Positions 60,921 through 64,000 of a stretch of 64,000 nucleotides of DNA are shown piece after piece. The first letter of the stretch is position 1, and the number at the start of each line of letters is the position of its first letter. Source of the DNA: Hoylesella nanceiensis DSM 19126 = JCM 15639 (GTDB lineage: Bacteria; Bacteroidota; Bacteroidia; Bacteroidales; Bacteroidaceae). The DNA lies in assembly GCF_000379965.1 (NCBI RefSeq), contig NZ_KB904327.1:62001-126000 (forward strand). Direction: 5' to 3'. A program made the position numbers and the translations under genes. Under the pieces are notes generated by a model. It searched no databases and was not told the origin of the DNA. It saw nothing but the letters and a program-made list of their open reading frames with translations.

Positions 60921-62171
60921 TTATTCATTGATTGCTGCAACTCCTGGAAGAATCTTGCCTTCGATAGCTTCAAGCATAGCACCACCACCTGTTGAAACGT
61001 AAGAAACTTTATCTGCAAGTCCGAACTTATTAACAGCAGCAACAGAGTCTCCACCACCAACTAGAGAGAAAGCACCGTTCTCTTGTGTTGCTTGTGCAAC
61101 GTATTTAGCGATTTCGCCTGTTCCGTGTGCAAAGTTTTCAAATTCGAATACACCTACAGGACCATTCCAAAGGATAGTCTTAGAGTTAAGAATAATTTCT
61201 TTCCAGTGTACTAAAGACTCTTCAGAAGCGTCCATTCCTTCCCATCCTGCAGGAATATTAAAGATGTCTACAACCTTGCGATTAGCATCGTTTGAGAAGC
61301 TATCAGCAGCAACTGTAGCTGTAGAAAGTGAAAGGTTAACACCTTTTTCTTTAGCAGCCTTCATTACATTAAGTGCTTCTGGCATCAAATCATCTTCGTG
61401 AAGAGATTCACCAATGTTACCACCTTGTGCCTTAATGAATGTGTAACCCATTCCACCACCAATGATAAGGTTGTCTACTTTGTCTAACAGGTTCTTGATA
61501 ACTGCAAGCTTAGAGCTTACTTTAGAACCACCAATAATAGCAGTGAAAGGATGTTGTGCGTTCTTTAAAACGTTGTCAATTGCTGTTACTTCTTTTTCCA
61601 TTAGGAAACCTAACATCTTTGAATCTTTATCAAAGTAGTCTGCAATTACAGCAGTAGAAGCGTGTCTTCTGTGAGCAGTTCCGAAGGCATCATTAACATA
61701 AACGTCTGCATATGAAGCAAGAGTCTTAGCAAACTCCTTTTGACGTTCTTTCATTTCCTTCTTTGCTTCGTCGTATTTTGGGTCCTCTTTATCAATGCCT
61801 ACAGGCTTACCTTCTTCCTCTGGATAGAAGCGAAGGTTCTCTAATAATAAAGCTTCTCCACACTTCAAGTCTGCAGCTTCTTGTGCAGCTTTACCACAAT
61901 CGTTAGCAAATTTAACTTCAACACCAAGTGCATCAGAAACGTTTTTCACAATTTGGCTAAGAGAAAGTTCTGCTTTTACCTTTCCTTTTGGCTTGCCCAT
62001 GTGGCTCATCATGATAAGGGCACCACCGTCATTTAATACCTTTTTAAGTGTAGGAAGTGCACCACGAATTCTTGTTTCATCTGTAACATGTCCTTCTTTA
62101 TCAAGAGGTACGTTGAAATCTACACGCACAATTGCTTTTTTACCAGCAAAGTTGAAATCATTGATCTTCAT
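60921..62171 (-). CDS. pgk: Phosphoglycerate kinase
   Basis: 416 residues, full length. The N-terminal [27 protein letters not shown] and SHMGKPKG bind 3-phosphoglycerate, and [13 protein letters not shown] near the end binds nucleotide. It makes ATP from 1,3-bisphosphoglycerate in glycolysis. Own promoter element TATATTTG about 45 bp upstream. Confidence 0.97.
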   Translation of the reverse strand: MKINDFNFAGKKAIVRVDFNVPLDKEGHVTDETRIRGALPTLKKVLNDGGALIMMSHMGKPKGKVKAELSLSQIVKNVSDALGVEVKFANDCGKAAQEAADLKCGEALLLENLRFYPEEEGKPVGIDKEDPKYDEAKKEMKERQKEFAKTLASYADVYVNDAFGTAHRRHASTAVIADYFDKDSKMLGFLMEKEVTAIDNVLKNAQHPFTAIIGGSKVSSKLAVIKNLLDKVDNLIIGGGMGYTFIKAQGGNIGESLHEDDLMPEALNVMKAAKEKGVNLSLSTATVAADSFSNDANRKVVDIFNIPAGWEGMDASEESLVHWKEIILNSKTILWNGPVGVFEFENFAHGTGEIAKYVAQATQENGAFSLVGGGDSVAAVNKFGLADKVSYVSTGGGAMLEAIEGKILPGVAAINE

Positions 62172-62215
62172 TGTTTATATTTTTTATTTATTTGATAATA
62201 CTAAAATTGAATACG

Positions 62216-62223
62216 CAAATATA
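62216..62223 (-). promoter_or_regulatory. Candidate -7 element of pgk
   Basis: CAAATATA on the plus strand, TATATTTG on the minus strand, 45 bp before the ATG. The -33 is not clear. Confidence 0.45.
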
Positions 62224-62328
62224 GCAAAAAAAACTGAGAAAGAGGTCCTTTCACATATTATTTTGCTGTTTTTTGTCTTCTGTTGGCGTAAAAGAAAAAT
62301 ATCTTCTGTATTATAACTCTGTTCCTAT

Positions 62329-62997
62329 TTATTTTGAAGATGAATTTTCAGAATAAATAGTAGTGTCTTTAATGCCAGCTTCTTGCAATGCTTCTTTGCG
62401 TTCAATACATGTTCCGCATACGCCACAATGGAGTTCTTCACCCTTATAACAGCTCCAAGTTTCTGCAAAATCGATGTTTAATTCCTTACCAATTTTTGCA
62501 ATATCTCCTTTCGTAATGTGAGTGTAAGGTGCTTCAATAGAGACATTAACAAATGTACCTGCTTGTGCAGCTTGATCCATTGCTTTAATAAATTCATTTC
62601 TACAATCAGGATAAATGGTGTGATCTCCACCATGGTTGGCAATGAATACCTTTTTTAACCCGTTGCTTTCAGCTATTCCTATGGCAATAGAAAGCATAAT
62701 ACCATTTCTAAAAGGTACAACCGTTGATTTCATATTGTCGCTTGCGTAGTGACCTTCAGGTATCTTTTCGGCACCTTCTAACAAGCTGCTTTTAAAATAC
62801 TGATGCATGAAATCTAAATCGATAGTAATGTGTTGAATACCTAAACGCTCGCAATGCATCTTTGCAAAGGGTATCTCTTTGTTGTTATGATTACTGCCAT
62901 AGTTAAACGAAATACCCAAAGCTATCTCGTCTTTCTTATCATAGAGTAGAGTGATGGAATCCATTCCACCACTTACTATAATAATCGAATCCTTCAT
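62329..62997 (-). CDS. queC: 7-cyano-7-deazaguanine synthase
   Basis: 222 residues. The PP-loop SGGMDSITLLYD binds ATP, and the C-terminal zinc site is built from CYKGEELHCGVCGTCIERKEA. It converts carboxy-deazaguanine to preQ0 in queuosine synthesis. Other que genes are not in the window. It starts 17 bp after radA, so the two are co-transcribed. Confidence 0.95.
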   Translation of the reverse strand: MKDSIIIVSGGMDSITLLYDKKDEIALGISFNYGSNHNNKEIPFAKMHCERLGIQHITIDLDFMHQYFKSSLLEGAEKIPEGHYASDNMKSTVVPFRNGIMLSIAIGIAESNGLKKVFIANHGGDHTIYPDCRNEFIKAMDQAAQAGTFVNVSIEAPYTHITKGDIAKIGKELNIDFAETWSCYKGEELHCGVCGTCIERKEALQEAGIKDTTIYSENSSSK

Positions 62998-63014
62998 ATT
63001 GATATATAAGTAAG

Positions 63015-64000
63015 TTATCCAAATAATATTCTTAAAGCCTCTTCTACTTTCTTTACAGGGTGAAGTTGTATGGAATATTTCTTCACATCGAACCCTTGTA
63101 GGTTGTTTTGAGGTATAATCATGTGGGTAAAGCCAAGTTTTTCAGCTTCAGAAATGCGTTGCTCTATTCTACTAACAGTACGCACTTCACCGCTAAGTCC
63201 AACTTCTCCAGCCATACACCAACCCACATCTATAGGTGTATCTACATTACTTGACAACACTGCAACTATGACACTAAGGTCCATTGCCAAATCGGTTACA
63301 CGCAAACCACCAGCAATATTGAGGAAAACGTCTTTCTGCATGAGTTTAAATCCTACTCGCTTTTCGAGTACAGCCAATAGCATATTGAGTCTACGTTGCT
63401 CAAAACCTGTTGCAGAACGCTGTGGAGTTCCATAAGCAGCAGTAGACACTAACGCTTGAGTTTCAAGCATTAAAGGTCGTGCTCCCTCTATTGCACAACT
63501 GATTGCGACGCCAGATAAGCCACTAAGGTCTTGCGATAAAAGTAGCTCTGATGGGTTTTCTACTTGGCGAAGTCCTGTATCTCGCATTTCATAAATGCCC
63601 AATTCAGAAGTACTTCCGAATCTATTTTTAGTAGCTCTAAGTATTCTATATACGTGATGTTGGTCGCCTTCGAACATAATAACCGTATCAACTATATGCT
63701 CAAGTACCTTTGGACCAGCGAAAGTTCCTTCTTTATTGATGTGTCCAATGAGAAGAACTGGTGTGTTTGTTGTCTTTGCAAAGCGTAGAAGTTGTGACGA
63801 ACATTCTCTCACTTGTGTGATACTTCCTGGGCTACTTTCTACTTGTTCTGTAGAAATAGTTTGGATAGAGTCTATAATGATCAATTCAGGTTGAATGTCA
63901 ATGATCTGCTCAAAGATAGTCTCTAATGACGTTTCACATAATATAATAAGGTTATCATGGTCGATAGAAGTATCCTTTAAGCCTTTAGATAAACGTTCGG
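63015..64000 (-). CDS. radA: DNA repair protein RadA (partial)
   Basis: The reading frame stays open to the right edge, so the N-terminal zinc finger and Walker A are outside; about 327 residues are present. The Walker B region is PELIIIDSIQT, the RadA-specific KNRFG motif lies in RATKNRFGSTSE, and a Lon-like P domain fills the C-terminal part (MLLAVLEKRVGF, then AGEVGLSGEVRTVSRIEQRISEAEKLGF). RadA is a RecA-like helicase that extends D-loops in recombination. An apparent start at 63884 is internal. Confidence 0.95.
   Translation of the reverse strand, partial: ERLSKGLKDTSIDHDNLIILCETSLETIFEQIIDIQPELIIIDSIQTISTEQVESSPGSITQVRECSSQLLRFAKTTNTPVLLIGHINKEGTFAGPKVLEHIVDTVIMFEGDQHHVYRILRATKNRFGSTSELGIYEMRDTGLRQVENPSELLLSQDLSGLSGVAISCAIEGARPLMLETQALVSTAAYGTPQRSATGFEQRRLNMLLAVLEKRVGFKLMQKDVFLNIAGGLRVTDLAMDLSVIVAVLSSNVDTPIDVGWCMAGEVGLSGEVRTVSRIEQRISEAEKLGFTHMIIPQNNLQGFDVKKYSIQLHPVKKVEEALRILFG

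Overview
The window is AT-rich chromosomal DNA from a member of the Bacteroidota, most likely a Prevotella-like anaerobe. That placement is my inference, from the DUF4494, DUF1573 and DUF2582-type genes, a 633-residue PurF-like protein beside carAB, an EF-G2-type factor, rubrerythrin, and promoters of the Bacteroides form (TTTG, about 20 bp, TAnnTTTG). I see no rRNA or tRNA genes, no intact insertion sequence, no CRISPR array and no prophage. Almost all of it reads as core genome.

Layout. 1-5k: LolC/E-type permease (cut by the left edge) with an aminotransferase, a ferredoxin-nitroreductase, DUF4494 and a YggS-type PLP protein. 5-9k: kdsA-kdsD (Kdo synthesis) and an exported phospholipase-D/cardiolipin-synthase-like protein, then a LuxR-type regulator. 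9-12.3k: DUF1573, aspS and two small winged-helix-like proteins. 12.4-19.4k (minus strand): MATE transporter, cytidylate-kinase-like protein, rfbB, purT, then a separately promoted cupin/acyltransferase/DegT trio that looks like a dTDP-3-amino-3,6-dideoxyhexose branch working on the RfbB product. 20-27k: xseA-xseB, ilvE, trmB, mrp and an exported GH35 beta-galactosidase. 27-33k: lipoprotein, EF-G2-like factor, hemW, trmO and a short DnaJ-like protein. 33.4-34.6k: a 1.2-kb gene desert with a candidate small RNA. 34.6-47k: dnaB, a TPR protein, a GHL10-type hydrolase, rubrerythrin, asparaginase, rlmD, a polytopic membrane protein and a lolA-like gene beside ftsK. 47-53k: 3'-5' exonuclease, a candidate 46-residue membrane peptide, a winged-helix protein, an SGNH hydrolase, a hemerythrin-LuxR fusion and a lone Wza-like lipoprotein. 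53-64k: PurF-like/carA/carB operon, then comF, pgk, queC and radA (cut by the right edge) on the minus strand.

The most striking non-coding signal is a family of intergenic arrays. Eight separate gaps carry two to four copies of a degenerate dyad with consensus AAAAGCAWTGCTTTTA, spaced at 22 bp (exact in seven arrays), about 28 units in all. They occur in convergent, divergent and co-directional gaps, so they do not behave as ordinary operators or simple terminators. Other points worth a second look are the EF-G2-like factor that lacks the catalytic His of the G3 motif, a RIC-type hemerythrin joined to a LuxR DNA-binding domain whose output domain matches a second regulator in the window, a promoter-to-terminator small RNA unit, a small membrane ORF with a strong Shine-Dalgarno sequence, and a perfect 32-bp palindrome holding the stop codons of two convergent genes.
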